A DNA stretch of 64,000 nucleotides from Gnetum montanum. Its lineage: Eukaryota > Streptophyta > Gnetopsida > Gnetales > Gnetaceae. Shown one piece after another: positions 1 through 11,232 of this stretch. The stretch's first letter is position 1; each line of letters starts with the position of its first letter. The translations under genes and the position numbers were made by a program. The stretch spans positions 1,326,599-1,390,598 of the forward strand of contig MNCI01029492.1 in NCBI GenBank assembly GCA_015680685.1, given 5' to 3'. The notes below the pieces were generated by a model. The model ran no database searches. It was not told the origin of the DNA and saw nothing but the letters and a program-made list of their open reading frames with translations.

Positions 1-117
1 GCGACCTAAGGCTAACTATCTAGATACCACAACTAGTCCATTTGCGGAGTTCGACCGGATCGCGCGTGCGATGCTCGTTTCGTATGGTTGAGTGTAGGGG
101 TACCTCGCCACTCATCA
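1..117 (+). mobile_element. 3' tail of a plus-strand Athila-type LTR
   Basis: The first 117 bases match the closing part of the other Athila-type LTRs here: the GGAGTTCGACCGGATCG block, then GGTTGAGTGTAGGGGTACC, then the terminal CTCATCA. The rest lies left of the window. It interrupts the 3' untranslated region of Tat-A, which resumes at 118 and can be matched to Tat-B near 38160. No primer-binding site follows, so it is a solo LTR or the 3' LTR of an element outside the window. Confidence 0.85.
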
Positions 118-159
118 GAGGAAAACCAGTTTATAGTCTTAGTGGACTCTGGATGCTAG

Positions 160-400
160 TTTCACATCATGGTGGATAGATGTGGTAGTTTAACATCGTA
201 CTGGATAGAGCTTTGTGGTATTAGTTTTAAGTCATGATGCCAGGACTTTTCTGTGGTATTAGTTTTAAGTCATGATGCTAGGACTTTTCTGTGGTATTAG
301 TTTTAAGTCATGATGCTAGGACTTTTCTGTGGTATTAGTTTTAAGTCATGATGCCAGGACTTTTCTGTGGTATCAGTTTTAAGTCATGATGCTAGGACTT
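160..400. repeat. Tandem repeat in the Tat-A 3' untranslated region, period about 38 bp
   Basis: About five near-identical units between 209 and 398 share the core AGTTTTAAGTCATGATGC and differ at one or two bases; more degenerate units precede them from about 160. The core is a variant of the motif found at the other module borders of both Tat copies (6840-7100, 41930-42360, 38040-38335, 47640-47900). Fast-changing 3' untranslated tandem repeats are known from Tat-lineage elements. There are no unique spacers, so this is not a CRISPR array. Confidence 0.9.
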
Positions 401-419
401 AGCATGTACCTCAAGTTTA

Positions 420-1640
420 TCAGACATAGTACCGTTTGAAGTACAAGTGATTTGTGGGATTAGCAAACTCATTCCCATCCATGTCAGCCAGTTTGAATGC
501 TTCGTTATGGTATGCCTTGGTGACTAAGTAAGGTCCTTCCCAATTGGCTGAGAATTTATCCGAGTGTTCACATATGCCTGTAAGGACTAAGTCTCCTTCT
601 TTGATCAGGCGCTTGTGTAGATCATGTTTATGTGGTTGCCGTTGTTGTTTCTGGTACCATTCGATTTGATCGAGCGTTCGCACACGTTCCTCCTCTATTG
701 AGTCAAGCTCAATGATGCGTAGTTCATTTTTTTGACACTTATCGAGGAGGCCAGAGAGAGCTATCCACAATGAGGGAACCTGCAACTCTAAAGGTAAAAC
801 AACTTTAGATCTGTATACAAGACTATATGGTGTTTTACCTGTAGATGTGCGATGTGTCGTTCTGTATGCCCATAATGCGTAGACTAATTGTTCATCCCAT
901 CATTTCTTGCTCTGATTTAGCATCTTTTTGAGCACTATGATGATAGTTTTTTTTGTAGCCTCTGCTTGACCATTGCTCTGTGGGTAGTAAGGTGATGAAA
1001 ATGCATGTTTAATGCCTAGACTTTCACAGAAGCCTTTAGTATCTGCACTGCTGAACTGTGGCCCATTGTCAGTAATGATGGTCATTGGAATACCAAAACG
1101 GGTCACGATATTTTCTAGTATGAAAGTGAAAATTTTTTTTGAAGTGGTCTTCCTAAGGGGAATAGCTTCTACCCATTTTGTGAAGTATTCAGTAGCTGTG
1201 ATAACGAAGCTGTGTCCAGCAAAGGATGATGACGTTATTGGTCCAATTAAGTCTAAACCCCATTTTTGGAAAGGCCATGTGATTTGTGTTTTGTGCAATT
1301 CGTTAGGTGGCACATGTATTAGATTATCATGCCTTTAGCAAATTTCACACGTTCTGACTTTGGAGATGTAATCATATTCCATGTGTGGCTAGTAATAGCC
1401 TAAGCGCCTAATCTTTGTTGCCATTGCTTTGGGTACTATATGCCCTTCACAAAGTCCTTCATGGATTTGTTCTATGATCGTTTGACCGTTAATGCTACTA
1501 ACGCACATTAGTAGAATGCCTTCATAGGATTTATGACACAAGGTGTTTCCTATTAACACGTATTGTCGGGAACGTTTTCGTACAACGTCCTTTTGAGCAT
1601 TTGTCAAGTATTGTGAAGGTTTGCCTCTTAGAAGGTTTTC
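420..1640 (-). pseudogene. Tat-A integrase
   Basis: C-terminal part of pol. The N-terminal zinc region (histidines in EQIHEGLCEGH, then IRRLGYY) lies in 1389-1500, the catalytic core in 900-1313 and the C-terminal domain (NWEGPYLVTKAYHNEAF) in 420-785. All three catalytic acids are visible: D in WGLDLIGP, D in TDNGPQF and E in GQAEATKKT. The frame matches the upstream RNase H and reverse transcriptase segments; only stop codons interrupt it (for example just before 1389 and after NQSKK at 900). It would have joined the element's cDNA to host DNA. It ends in YFKRYYV followed by a stop, matching YLKPFYV in Tat-B, so this is the true end of pol. Confidence 0.9.
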
Positions 1641-2700
1641 TTTTATGTCATCATACCATTCTATCGCACGTGTTGTACTAATGGATGCTATAGGCACTTC
1701 ATCTAGAGTGTTAATTATAGGTTTAACACAACTTGTTATAGAGCTAGGCAATGCGTGAAACATTTCAGGTGTCATGTTTAAGGCTAGTGTAGCAAGTGCA
1801 TCGGCAATTATGTTTTCACTTTTAGGGACATGTTGTATATCCACTTCTTCTAGGTGCCTCATCAAATGTTTGGTCAAATCGCAATATGATTGCAAATGGA
1901 GAGCTTTGCATGCGTAAATTTCAGTGACTTGATTAATGACTAATTGTGAATCCCCTCGAACTACAAGGCATGAGATTCTTGAAGTTAACACTGCTTGAAG
2001 GCCTCTAAGAAGACCTTCGTATTCTGCCATGTTATTGGTGCAAGGAAAGGTTAAGCGGTAGGCGAAGGGTTAGACTTCTCCAGAGGGGTATGTTAAAATG
2101 GTTGTAGCACTTCCTCCTCGAGAGGTTGAGGCTCCATCGAAGTAGAGGATTGCCTTGTAGTTATCAGGTACGGTGTCTATACTATTAACATTCTCATCTA
2201 GGAATTCGGGGTTTATTGTCATTTGATCGTGCATCGATGAGATGGTTAGTTGCATGACTATTTCTTGACCTTTTGTGGAAGATTGAGCGACATAGTGCAA
2301 GTCAAACTCTATGATCATTGCTTTCCACCTAGCTAACCTATTTAACTCGTAGATGTTATTAGTGATGGCATGGAGAACATTATCCTTGCAAATGATGTAA
2401 ACTTGATTACGGAAGAGATAATGCCGTCATTTCTTCAAGGAGAAGACGAGGGCGAGGCATGATTTTTCTACGTCATTGTATCGTCGTTCATAGGAGGTTA
2501 ATGCGTGGCTCAAGTAATATATAGGGATTTCGACTCCATCCTCACGTTTTTGACAAAGCATTGATGTAATGGAGAAATCGAAAGTTGCAAGGTAGATGTA
2601 GAAAGGTTTATCACTTTGTGGAGGATAAATAATTAGTAGTTGAGCCAACTCTTTTTTTATGTTCTCAAATGGTTCTTGGCATTGTTGAGTCCATTAGAAA
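1641..2700 (-). pseudogene. Tat-A RNase H plus archaeal-type RNase H
   Basis: Two RNase H domains follow the reverse transcriptase. The first (2427-2648) has the gypsy signature with YYLSHALTSYERRYNDVEKSCLALVFSLKK. The second (about 2318 to 1790) has YFDGASTSRGG, EYEGLLRGL, RGDSQLVINQV and ADALATLAL, the archaeal-type RNase H of the Tat branch, with acids at the expected motifs. A linker of about 80 residues then leads to the integrase zinc region. The reading frame is unbroken apart from stop codons near 2426, 2319 and 2031. Role: removal of the RNA template during reverse transcription; the exact duty of the second domain is not settled. Confidence 0.88.
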
Positions 2701-3912
2701 TGTACATTCTTTCGTAATAGATATTGCATGGGACTCAACTTATCCGTCAGCCTTTTGATAAAGCATCTGATGAATTGCAGTCTACCTTGGAGGCCATGTA
2801 GTTTGGTGAGGTTTCTTAGTGGTTGCATATTGGCTGTTGCTTTAACCTTATCGAGGTCTACCTATATCCCTATTTTGAAGACTAGGAAACCAAGCATTTT
2901 GCCCTTTTTAATGCCAAAAATGCATTTCTTTGGATTGAGTCTAAGGTCATATTTGAGACAACGTTTAAGCACTAAGTCTAGATCTTTTGCATGTTGTTCA
3001 GTTGTTTTAGATTTGACCGCGATATCGTCAACATAATCATTGAGAAAATTGAGCATGTAATCACTAAATATGTATGTCATTGCTCGCTGATATGTAGCTC
3101 TTGCATTTTTAAGGCCAAATGGCATCATAGTATAACAAAACATCCCCCAAGGTGTCATGAAAGTTGTCCTAAGTTGATGCTCCGGATCAATTCTTATTTG
3201 ATTATAGCTTGAAAATCCGTCCATAAAGAATAATAGTGCATGCCTAGTAGTTGTGTCAATAAGTTGATCAATGCTAGGTAATGGGAAATCATCTTTTATA
3301 GTGGCTACATTGAGATCATGGAAGTCAATGCATATGTGTATACTACCGTTCTTCTTAGGAACTACAACAATGTTTGATACCCAATCGGAATAATCGACGG
3401 CTCGAATGAAACCAGCTTGGTAGAGCTTTGTGATTTCAGCCCTGACCGCTAACGCCACCTCAGGTCTAACTTTTCGTGCTTTTTGTTTTACTGGTTTAAT
3501 TTTTTCATCAAGGATAATGTTGTGTTGGACGATTTGGGGATCTAATCCTGGCATGTCAGTATATGATCATGTGAACGTTTTTATGTTGTCTTTTAACACC
3601 TGGGTGATGTCACCTATGAGTTGAGTCTAGTAAGGTACTTAATTTCAATGTTCTGGCTTTGCCATTGACCATGGTGATGGGGATTTCAACTAGATGATCT
3701 TTAGTGATATTGTTAGCTTTTAGATCTAGAGTTTTAGCCACATTTTTAGGCCAGTTTGAGGTTTCTTGAGTGGAGGCTATCAAATCGGTATAGGTGGATA
3801 GATTTAGATCCAAGGATTTTGGGTTGATCGCTCTTTCTACCTCCCCGTATGGTCCACTGAGAGATAATGTTGAGAGGATGTTCTTGGTGGCAATGGTGCT
3901 CACCCCTGCCAA
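2701..3912 (-). pseudogene. Tat-A reverse transcriptase and its N-terminal extension
   Basis: The core lies in 2862-3554. Motifs in order: QAGFIRAVDYSDWVSN, VVPKKNGSIHICIDFHDLN, FPLPSIDQL, FMDGFSSYNQI, TPWGMFCYTMMPFGLKN and the catalytic YVDDI near 3020-3040. The connection domain follows as far as 2700. An extension at 3610-3912 begins MAGVSTIATKNIL and aligns with MLARADVMNGKQLF of Tat-B; one frameshift lies between 3554 and 3610. Upstream of the extension the minus strand shows a pyrimidine-rich stretch and TTGGCAG, a plausible splice acceptor. In related Ogre elements an intron separates protease from reverse transcriptase, and this is the matching place. Confidence 0.9.
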
Positions 3913-4540
3913 TTTAAAATAGGAGTGAAGTAAGAGACACCCTTTTGGCAGGAGAATTACATAGTGTAAATGAACATAGGGTAATCAAACTATATACTAA
4001 CAAAATTAGAAGATGCGACGATAGTCATGGTAGTTTAAGGCCATACCGGGCCACATGTTGATTTATCATTTGAACTGAGTATATGCACCATTTTAAAATT
4101 TTTTGACTTTTAAATTTTAAAATTTTGAGTGAACAATAAGATCATGGGGATTTTAAAGTTTTAGAAATTTTACGCCGTTTCTAAATGTTTATATATGCTT
4201 ATATGTATTTTTGTTGTTGATTTTCTACACTTTTCTCCTTTTCTCCATAAGAATTTTTGGGCTTCATCTCGAGAGGCTGGAATGACAAGGAATATTAGGC
4301 AAGTACAAGGCAAACATGTAACCACAGTGAAGTAACATTAAAATAAGAAGAGGAAATAAAATAAAAGTCCATAAATTAAATTAAATTAACTTAAATTAAA
4401 TTGAACTTATAAGAGGTTAGAAAAGGGAGTTTTTGGAGTATTAGGCATCATTTCTGTCACCGTGAGTTACTGGAAATTTGAACAACAGCATGAACAACAT
4501 TAGCCAAGGCGTTAGCGTCAGTGTCAGTGTGAGCAAGCGT
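3913..4540. other. Spacer between Tat-A reverse transcriptase and the opposite-strand gene
   Basis: No sense coding sequence. One degenerate AGTTTAAGGCC unit with the following CCGGGCC is at 4030-4055, equivalent to the larger cluster at 41930-42360 in Tat-B. The rest is AT-rich (TTTAAATTTTAAAA near 4110; ATATATGCTTATATG near 4190) and could hold the promoter of the opposite-strand gene, but I cannot pick a TATA box with confidence. Confidence 0.6.
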
Positions 4541-6470
4541 CAGGGAGAGGTAGAGGAAAGGCAAGCCGAGGCAAAGGAAAGAGGCAAGTAGATCTAACAT
4601 TCATGGAGGAGAGTGAAGGGCTTCTCCAGCGTCTCCCCCAAGCCAGGATCCCAACGTGGAAGAAGGCCTTGCACAGATAATTTCTTTTTCCCCTATTTTC
4701 CTCCAGCAGCGTTATTGAGGGTAAGAATTTGTGGCTGTGATTTTGGGATTTTTGGGTTTTGGGATTGCAGTTTTGAGTGAACACAAGTTTGGGGTGCAAG
4801 TGCGTGGGTTGGGTTTTCAGTTTCCTTAGCATTCTGGCCGTAAGGTTTCTAGTTTGCTTGGGGTTTCTGGGCCACAGGCGGAGTTAGCGTGAATGCGGGG
4901 AAGACTGATTTTTCATTTGCCTGCGGTGTGAGCTGCATTATTAGGAAGCTTTGACGTCAATTGTTGTCGTGGTTGCCAGCGTCTTGGGCAACGTAAGCTG
5001 CAAACAAGGGGTTTCGGGGTAGGGTAGCGTGAGCTACGAATTTGGGCTTTTGAGGCTTTCTTGGGCATCTCAGGCCGTAAGGTTTTGGACTTCCTACAGC
5101 GTGAGCATCCCTATCCTCCTTAACAGTGTGACTTGTAATTTTTAGGGCAGGAATGAATAATGTGACTTAGAATTTTGGGCAAAATTTTTCAGTTTTGGTG
5201 GGCAACGTGACTACAAAAATTTTGACTTTGGAGCATGAGTATAAAAATTTTAGATTTTTTAAAGGGGCAAGAATGGCCAGTATGACTATAATTTTTCAAT
5301 TTCAAAGGGGCTACGTGACTGCGCATTTTTGGATTTTACGAGAGCCCTAGCGTGACTTATAAATTTTTGAAATTTTTGCCCAGGGCAGCGTGACTTGTAA
5401 TTTTTGAATTTCAGTCTCTGGGTAGCATGAGTGTATATTTTCAGCCTCAGGCAAGATAGTGTGACTGTAAATTTTTGGTTTTTCTTGGAAAGGCTTTTTT
5501 AATTAGGATGTAGTCAGTGTGAATGTGGGTAGGATTTTTGGGGCAAGTTGCAGGTTCCAGCGTGAGCTAGAATGTGGGATGCTGGGATGAGTGTTAAAGG
5601 GAAGACCCATCATGACTTGCTGGTGGAAAGCCCAACGTGACTTGCTGGTGTAGATGTTAAAGATACCCAATGTGAGTTGGAATGCAAAGATGTGCATTGC
5701 TATTGGATGCCCATTATTTTCCAGTTTCATGTTTATATCATTTATTTATTTTCCTGAGACAGATGTCTAAACCTTGTTTGAGTAGATGTTTAGGGTGCGA
5801 TATTTGTTTATGTGATTTTTTTGGTTTTATGTGATGTTGATCCATTGTTAGTTCTTAGATTTTTTACTTACCCAACATTTTGGTTGTATGAAGGGGACCT
5901 AAATCTTCTCTCCTCATCATTGAGCTTGTTGGTGTACTTGCTTGGTTTGGCCCCTTTGGGCCAGACACACCTCCCTATGACATGCGAATCGGGCTCCATG
6001 TAATATGGTTTCGTCCCAGCGCTAGTTCATTCTTGTCGTTTATACTGCAAAATTTCAGTGTTGTTATATGGTCTCATCTAAGTGAATAGATGGCTTGTGA
6101 TATTATTGAGACTGTGTTGCCCGAGCTTATACAAAACATGCTAGCCTTTATCATTGATATCGATGAGGGACTTTTTAGAGTTGAGGGAGGCCTTGCTGAG
6201 GGTCCTAGATCCACTCGTCCTTTGACTTGTGTGTGGGAGTTGCCTGCCTATAGTCATTACAACAGCAACAACACACTTTTCTTAGCCCTCTGTGTGCATA
6301 CTTTATTTCAAAACCCACCTGGGACAGTATATAAAGTGGATAGGTATGCTCCTTTTTGTCTTACTTTAACTTGTGATTTAATTTTATGTCATCATCTAAA
6401 TGTGAATGTTGTTTTCCTATGTAGGAGCGGATGATGAAGAGGATCTTGGGGATCAGCCCCATCCATGAGC
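4540..6470 (+). pseudogene. Tat-A opposite-strand gene, shortened remnant (exons 1, 2 and last)
   Basis: Runs against the element's own genes, between protease and reverse transcriptase. Exon 1 (about 4540-4662) reads GKGKRQVDLTF and EESEGLLQRLPQARIPTW and aligns with exon 1 of Tat-B (NLTF, ESKAMLRCLPKPMIPSW). Exon 2 (about 5894-6343) contains GPRSTRPLTCVWELP and NNTLFLALCVHTLFQNPPGT, nearly identical to Tat-B, and ends at a GTATGC donor. After an 81-base intron ending in CTATGTAG a short acidic exon (from 6425, DDEEDLGDQPHP in one frame) replaces exons 3-9 of Tat-B. It has a stop in exon 2 (near 6001) and no clear start codon. The missing middle looks like a deletion with both ends in introns. 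Function unknown. Confidence 0.7.
5100..5700. repeat. Degenerate minisatellite in intron 1 of the Tat-A opposite-strand gene
   Basis: Irregular units of roughly 40-60 bases carry GCGTGACT(T)RTAATTTTTG or variants (for example near 5105, 5225, 5345, 5390, 5455, 5635). The AGCGTGA core is also the core of the minisatellites in the leaders and of the sequence before the opposite-strand gene in Tat-B. Confidence 0.7.
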
Positions 6471-7106
6471 TTTGCATTAGTTAGACTTAAGCTGTTAAGT
6501 GTTTTTAGATTTTTGGATGTTTGATAGAATGTATAAAGACTGATGTAATGACCTGGATTTAATTGTGGTATAAAATGGTTGCTTTCTTTCATTACTTTGA
6601 TGTTCCATGTATATATATATTTGTTATTTTTCATGTTTTTCATTATTTTTCTTTGTTTTCTCGAGTATATTGTGAACATGTGCGTGCAACTAAAGGTAAC
6701 ATAAATTTGTAAAATGTAAAGCGAAACATAAGGTAAATATTTGAAAAAGAAGGCAATGACCGTGCATGAATCTAAATTATAACTTGTAACATGTAAACGA
6801 AAATTCAATGTAAAATGACGAGAGTTCGTGAATCTGTAACTTGTTGGCTCTAGTTTAAAGCCATTTCAAGCTGGGTACATTGGTTTAAAGTCATGATGGA
6901 CTGTTGCATCTATTGTTAAAGAAAGAAGGATTACCAGTTTTATGCCATGGTGGGCCAAAGGTAGTAACATTTTCAGAAAGTTTTAAACGAAACCGGCCAT
7001 TTCTGGTCGTGGCTAGTTTCATGTCATTGCGGATGTTTGTTGGTAGTTTAACGTCATACCGGACGATCGGTAGTTTAACATCATTTCAGACATTTGTTAG
7101 TTAATT
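6471..7106. repeat. Spacer with AGTTTAA-motif cluster between opposite-strand gene and protease (Tat-A)
   Basis: From about 6835 to 7100 there are several spaced units of the type AGTTTAANGTCAT followed by a GGAC-like end (for example near 6852, 6880, 7015, 7052 and 7072). The equivalent spacer of Tat-B (47640-47910) holds the same cluster. The left part (6471-6830) is AT-rich and shows nothing I recognise. Confidence 0.75.
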
Positions 7107-8012
7107 CTATTTGTTGAGTTTCTTCTTGATCCTTTGTAGCTTAACATGTGGGGTTGGGCATGTGGGTAAGATCTTATACTCCCCTTCCCCTTCATCGGTG
7201 ATATCAAAGGGTAATTCCGACCAAGAGACATCAGTAGGGATGGTTCCTATGTTTGTATTGTCTAGTGTTTCCTTAGTTTTAGTAGGATTGGGAGTTAACG
7301 TTGGGTTTATGTTTTGAAGTATGCTCATGGTTCCTTGCTTAGGCTCAACGAATTCAATTTCTGACTCTTGACCTACTTTAGGGTGTGAGGAAGTAGGTGG
7401 TACTATTGTGTCTCCATATATGATGATCTCACCACTCTTGTAAGGTAGGTGGAGCTCCTGATGGATTGGTGAGGATACAACTTTAAGTTGAGCTAGCCAG
7501 GGACATCCTAGGATTAGATTAAACCCTGGCATTTTGTCAACCACTATGAATTCAGTTGATGTGGGGAATTGGTCCTTGGCTATGAAATCTAAAGTAACCA
7601 TACCTTTCACTCCAACATGGGAACCACTGAAGGATTTTAGGAAAGAAGTTGTCGTGGGCTGTATTTGTTCGGTAAGTCCTAGTTTTTCGATGATGGGAAA
7701 AGGTATTACATTGGTTGTTGCACTATCATTGACATGCACCCTATGTATCTTGAAATGATTAACCTGTATCATTATGAACATAGGGGTTGTAGTAACTTCT
7801 CCTATTTTCTCATCTAGCTTAATGTCCTTAGCATGAAACTCTAGGAATGTAGCCTTTGATTCCTGAGGTTGCACAGTGAATACCGAATGAATGGATGGTT
7901 CATCTGTAGGAAGGTCCTCACTAATAGGGACCAAAGTTAACATACGCATGAGAGCTTCTCGATGTACTGTTGAAGTCATTACTAGATCATACAGGCTTAA
8001 AGAAGTATTCAA
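7107..8012 (-). pseudogene. Tat-A aspartic protease region
   Basis: Retropepsin-like region at the end of the gag-protease frame. The active-site loop is VHVNDSATTNVIPF near 7727, where Tat-B keeps VDDGAATNV; the catalytic D is present but the conserved G is S, so this copy was probably inactive. Conserved downstream motifs are LKSFSGSHVGVKG, DKMPGFNLILGCPWLAQL and SPIHQELHLPYKSGE. The frame ends in LQRIKKKLNK and a stop, matching LRKLKKLLNQ in Tat-B, so protease and reverse transcriptase are not in one open frame. It would have cut the Gag-Pol precursor. Confidence 0.85.
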
Positions 8013-8024
8013 AGCTTATGTGAC

Positions 8025-10456
8025 CTAGGTCAATGTATTCGCTTGGTCTTTACCATTTGGGGCACTCTTGTTTATAGAGATTTGGTCCATTTGACCTAGC
8101 ATTCGCATCTCTCGTGGAGGGGTTTTTACGTTAGTAGTTGAGGATGTTGGGTTTGGGACATGACTCATGACATTATCCTCGTTTTGATAACTTGTACTAG
8201 GCTCATTAATGGGAAGACCCATGGGAACAACGTTTAGCGGTGTTGGCTTTGGTGGTCCCAATTTGTGTTGATGGTTTTCTCTTTCCAAGCACTCTCTTGT
8301 TAGTCTATCGGTAAGATGTTCTCGTAGAGGTCGCAGGGGAATGGAGGTGGGTTGTGTATTAAGGCATTTTGGCACTTGGATCACAAAGGGAATGGGTTAG
8401 TTTTTAGATGGTGTGGTTGTGGCTGCAATAAAAGGAGGTACATAGATAACGAATGGTTTTGGCAGTGTGGGGGGTGTGCGCATGATGAAAGGGGTTTGAG
8501 GATATGTTGGTGTAGGTGTGTTTTCTAAAGGCCTGCGAATCACAAAAGGTTTTCATGGAACGTCTTGTTTGTCTTCCACATGGATAGTATTAATCACATA
8601 TGGTGCATCATTGGTATTGAGAGGATCCTTGTAGACCCCCATGGATTGGTTTTGGGGTCTTACTGGGTTTGCCTCGTCGAATACTACTTCACCCCTCTCA
8701 ATCATGCGTTGTATATCTTGTTTCAACGTAAAGTAGTAATTAGTCCCATGACCACATCATTGGTGATATTCACAAAACCTATCCAACCTAAAGCCTTTTG
8801 GAATGGGGGCTTCGTTGGTTGTTGCTAAGGCTGGATTTTTGGCCAATTCAAAAAATTGATCGTGTCTTTGGGAGGTCGCAGGAGACATTTTTTTTGTTGA
8901 ATTAGCCTGATGTTTAGAAGTTGATCAAGCAATTGTGAAGGCTTCATGGGCAATGGTGTGTATTGAGTGGGGTCTTTTCTTTCGAATGTATGGGCATGCC
9001 CTATGTTGTTGTTTCTATTTGAGGAATTTTCGAGTGTAGGAGTGGGTGTGGTTCTTTCATAGTTGTTTGGGATAGCAAGTTGTTTTCCTTTTTGTCTTGG
9101 ATGACTAGGTCAGGCTGTTTCGACCATTGCTGCTATTGTTGTTTTGGATTTATCTTTCCTCATATGTTGGCTCCTAAAGGTTGAGTAGGCTGGGTCATTA
9201 CTTGTTTGTGCCACCTCTTCTATATCTTTGATTTGCATGAATGCTTGGCTCAATGTGTGGGCTTTCAGATAGTAAAGCTTTGACTTAATAAAGTCATTCA
9301 CAGCTGCCTTAAGGATGGTAAGAAGATATGTTTTAGGGATGGGTTCGTGAAGTTCATTTAAGGTTGCACTCCATCTTTGGATAAATTTCTGTGCTGGCTC
9401 TAATGGTGCTTGTTTAATTTGAATCAAGCTATCTAACATAGCTTTAAGTTTCAGATTGTACTTGAAACGGGTGAAAAAATGGTGCAACAAATCCTCCAGA
9501 GAAGATATGGAGCTACGAGATAAAGCTCGGTACCAGTCTAAGGCTTTTCCAGTTAAGGACATAGCAAACACATGTAGAATTACATGGGGCCATGCCTGAA
9601 GCAAAAGACTTTCTGTTCGAAATGTCACTAGGTGTGCATTTGGGTCTCCCTCTCCATTGTACTTGGTCAACTGGGGTAACGAGACTCCCTTTGGCAAGGT
9701 TAAGGGTGGAACTGAGGGGTCAATTGGGTCATCTTGATAGAAATCTAGTACCTTGACTTCCTTAGTGTTCATAGTTTTAAGGCATTTTATTTCTTCTGTC
9801 AACGAGTGCATCATTCTTTGTGTGTCTGCCCATTCTTGGGTGGTAGGTAGACTAGTGGATTAAGCAGATTGTGGCTGATAATGGTTTAATTGTTGCAGTA
9901 TTTGTGGAAAGAGAGGTTGTTGGGCTGGTGTTTGTTGCAGTGGGATAGTATTCGGGACTGAGACTACAGCTGGTGGAACCCACTGCCCAGCCACAGGTTG
10001 TGAAGTAACACCCTGAACGTGTTGGGTTGGAGTAATTAATGGTGCTCCGTGGATCTGCACCTGAGGTATGTAATGGGTGGATGTGGAAGCTGGTATGACC
10101 GATGGCATCCCAATTACTTGAGGTCGAAAGATTGACCTTGCATTAGTTTGGGGAGAGAGTTGTTGGGACTATACTTGTGGGGGTACGATGGAAGTGGATG
10201 CATTAGAGTGAATACTATTTAGCACGGAGAAGATAGGAATGAAAGCAAGTACCTCTTGTCAAGAGACTAGTGCTCGAGTGTTTGCAGATGAAGGAGTAAG
10301 CACAGTTTCTTCCAGAAAAGGGTGGAATAATGGCTTTGTATAGGCATGGGGATTGATGGTGTGGTAGGAATTTCCATGTTCAGATTGGGCTGCAAAGTCA
10401 TCTTCCTCATCTTGAGGCTCTATTGGAGGTAGCTGTGAGGCTTGACTTCTTGCCAT
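8025..10456 (-). pseudogene. Tat-A gag
   Basis: Structural protein of the virus-like particle. The start is ATG at 10456 (MARSQASQLPPIEPQDEEDDF). A proline- and glutamine-rich region (9860-10258) comes next, then the gag core at 9110-9814 (KGVSLPQLTKYNGEGDPNAHL, ALDWYRALSRSSISSLEDLL, FIQRWSATLNELHEPIPK), then a C-x2-H-type zinc motif near 8750 and a long proline-rich tail (8025-8384 and upstream). Stops fall near 10258, 10166 and 9860. One frameshift lies between 9110 and 8384; the rest keeps the frame. Tat-B aligns throughout. Confidence 0.87.
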
Positions 10457-10839
10457 AAGAAGTTGGGATATGAGTTTATGATGGTTTTTAGACAGCGGGA
10501 TTAAGTCAAATGCTGAAGGGATGAACTCACGTCCTCCTTTGTGGACAAATTCATATTCTCGCTTTGCTTCCCTCTCCGTATGGTTGATAGGTAGGTTGGC
10601 TTGGATCTTAACACAGATGAAGTTATACTGTTGGGTGTAAGAGTCGCATAAGTAAGGCCTTTGCCCTGTAGCCTAAGTGATTGGCGTGTAGGGCCTTGGG
10701 GATTTATCTATTCAATAACAGTTATGGATTCCGTGGTAGTCACAAGGTTCGAGGTTTCAGCCCCAAAGTCTGAGATCGGTAGTGTTACTGGGTTAATTTG
10801 GGAGGATTCCATAGTGAACGTGAGCAGACCGGGCTAGAC

Positions 10840-11070
10840 AATGCTAAATATGAGCAACAACATGACCAACATGACCAACAACATGACCAGCATGACCAAC
10901 AACATGACCAAACTACAGCGTGACCAAACTGCAGCATGACCAGTGTGACCAACAGCATGACGAAACTACAGCGTGACCAACAGAGTGACCAAACTATAGT
11001 GTGACTAGCATGACCAACAACATGACCAAACTGCAGCATGACCAACAACATGACCAAACTGCAGCGTGAG
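10840..11070. repeat. Minisatellite in the Tat-A leader
   Basis: About a dozen irregular units built from CATGACCAACAACATGACC and CTGCAGCGTGACCA. Unit order is scrambled and unit length varies. The Tat-B leader carries a different minisatellite at the same place (52330-52600) with the same AGCGTG core. Confidence 0.85.
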
Positions 11071-11209
11071 GTATCAAGATGGATGATGGAATGGATGGGG
11101 TAAGTCAAGCCACCGTATGTAAGCTAACTGGACAATCTGGGATTTAGCTTCAGCACTTTTTTTGTGCTACGTTTGGACAGGTAGCAGGATCAACATTTTA
11201 ACAGACAGA

Positions 11210-11226
11210 CCCTCCTTCTAGCACCA
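11210..11226 (-). promoter_or_regulatory. Tat-A primer-binding site
   Basis: On the minus strand, six bases after the LTR end, the sequence is TGGTGCTAGAAGGAGGG. Tat-B has TGGCGTTAGAAGGAGGG at the same place. It starts with TGG, as tRNA-primed sites do, and is conserved between copies. I did not identify the tRNA; it is not the tRNA-Asp type of the Athila elements. Confidence 0.75.
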
Positions 11227-11232
11227 ATTTAC

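Larger units (their letters stand above)
10457..11232 (-). other. Tat-A leader between 5' LTR and gag
   Basis: Non-coding. It holds the primer-binding site at its LTR end and a minisatellite at about 10840-11070. Short matches to the Tat-B leader (51723-52769) are visible, for example around CTCACGTCCTCC and AAGTTATA. Open frames here are translations of the repeat. Confidence 0.75.

Noticed and set aside
209-398. CRISPR-like array of evenly spaced identical repeats
   Set aside because: Units follow each other directly without unique spacers, inside a plant retrotransposon 3' region.
2728-3624. Plus-strand frames opposite the Tat-A reverse transcriptase, and the similar set at 40763-41704
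   Set aside because: Mirror frames of conserved pol codons; they follow the sense protein and show no own exon or start pattern.
10785-11108. Cysteine/serine-rich 107-codon frame
   Set aside because: Translation of the leader minisatellite; no counterpart in Tat-B.
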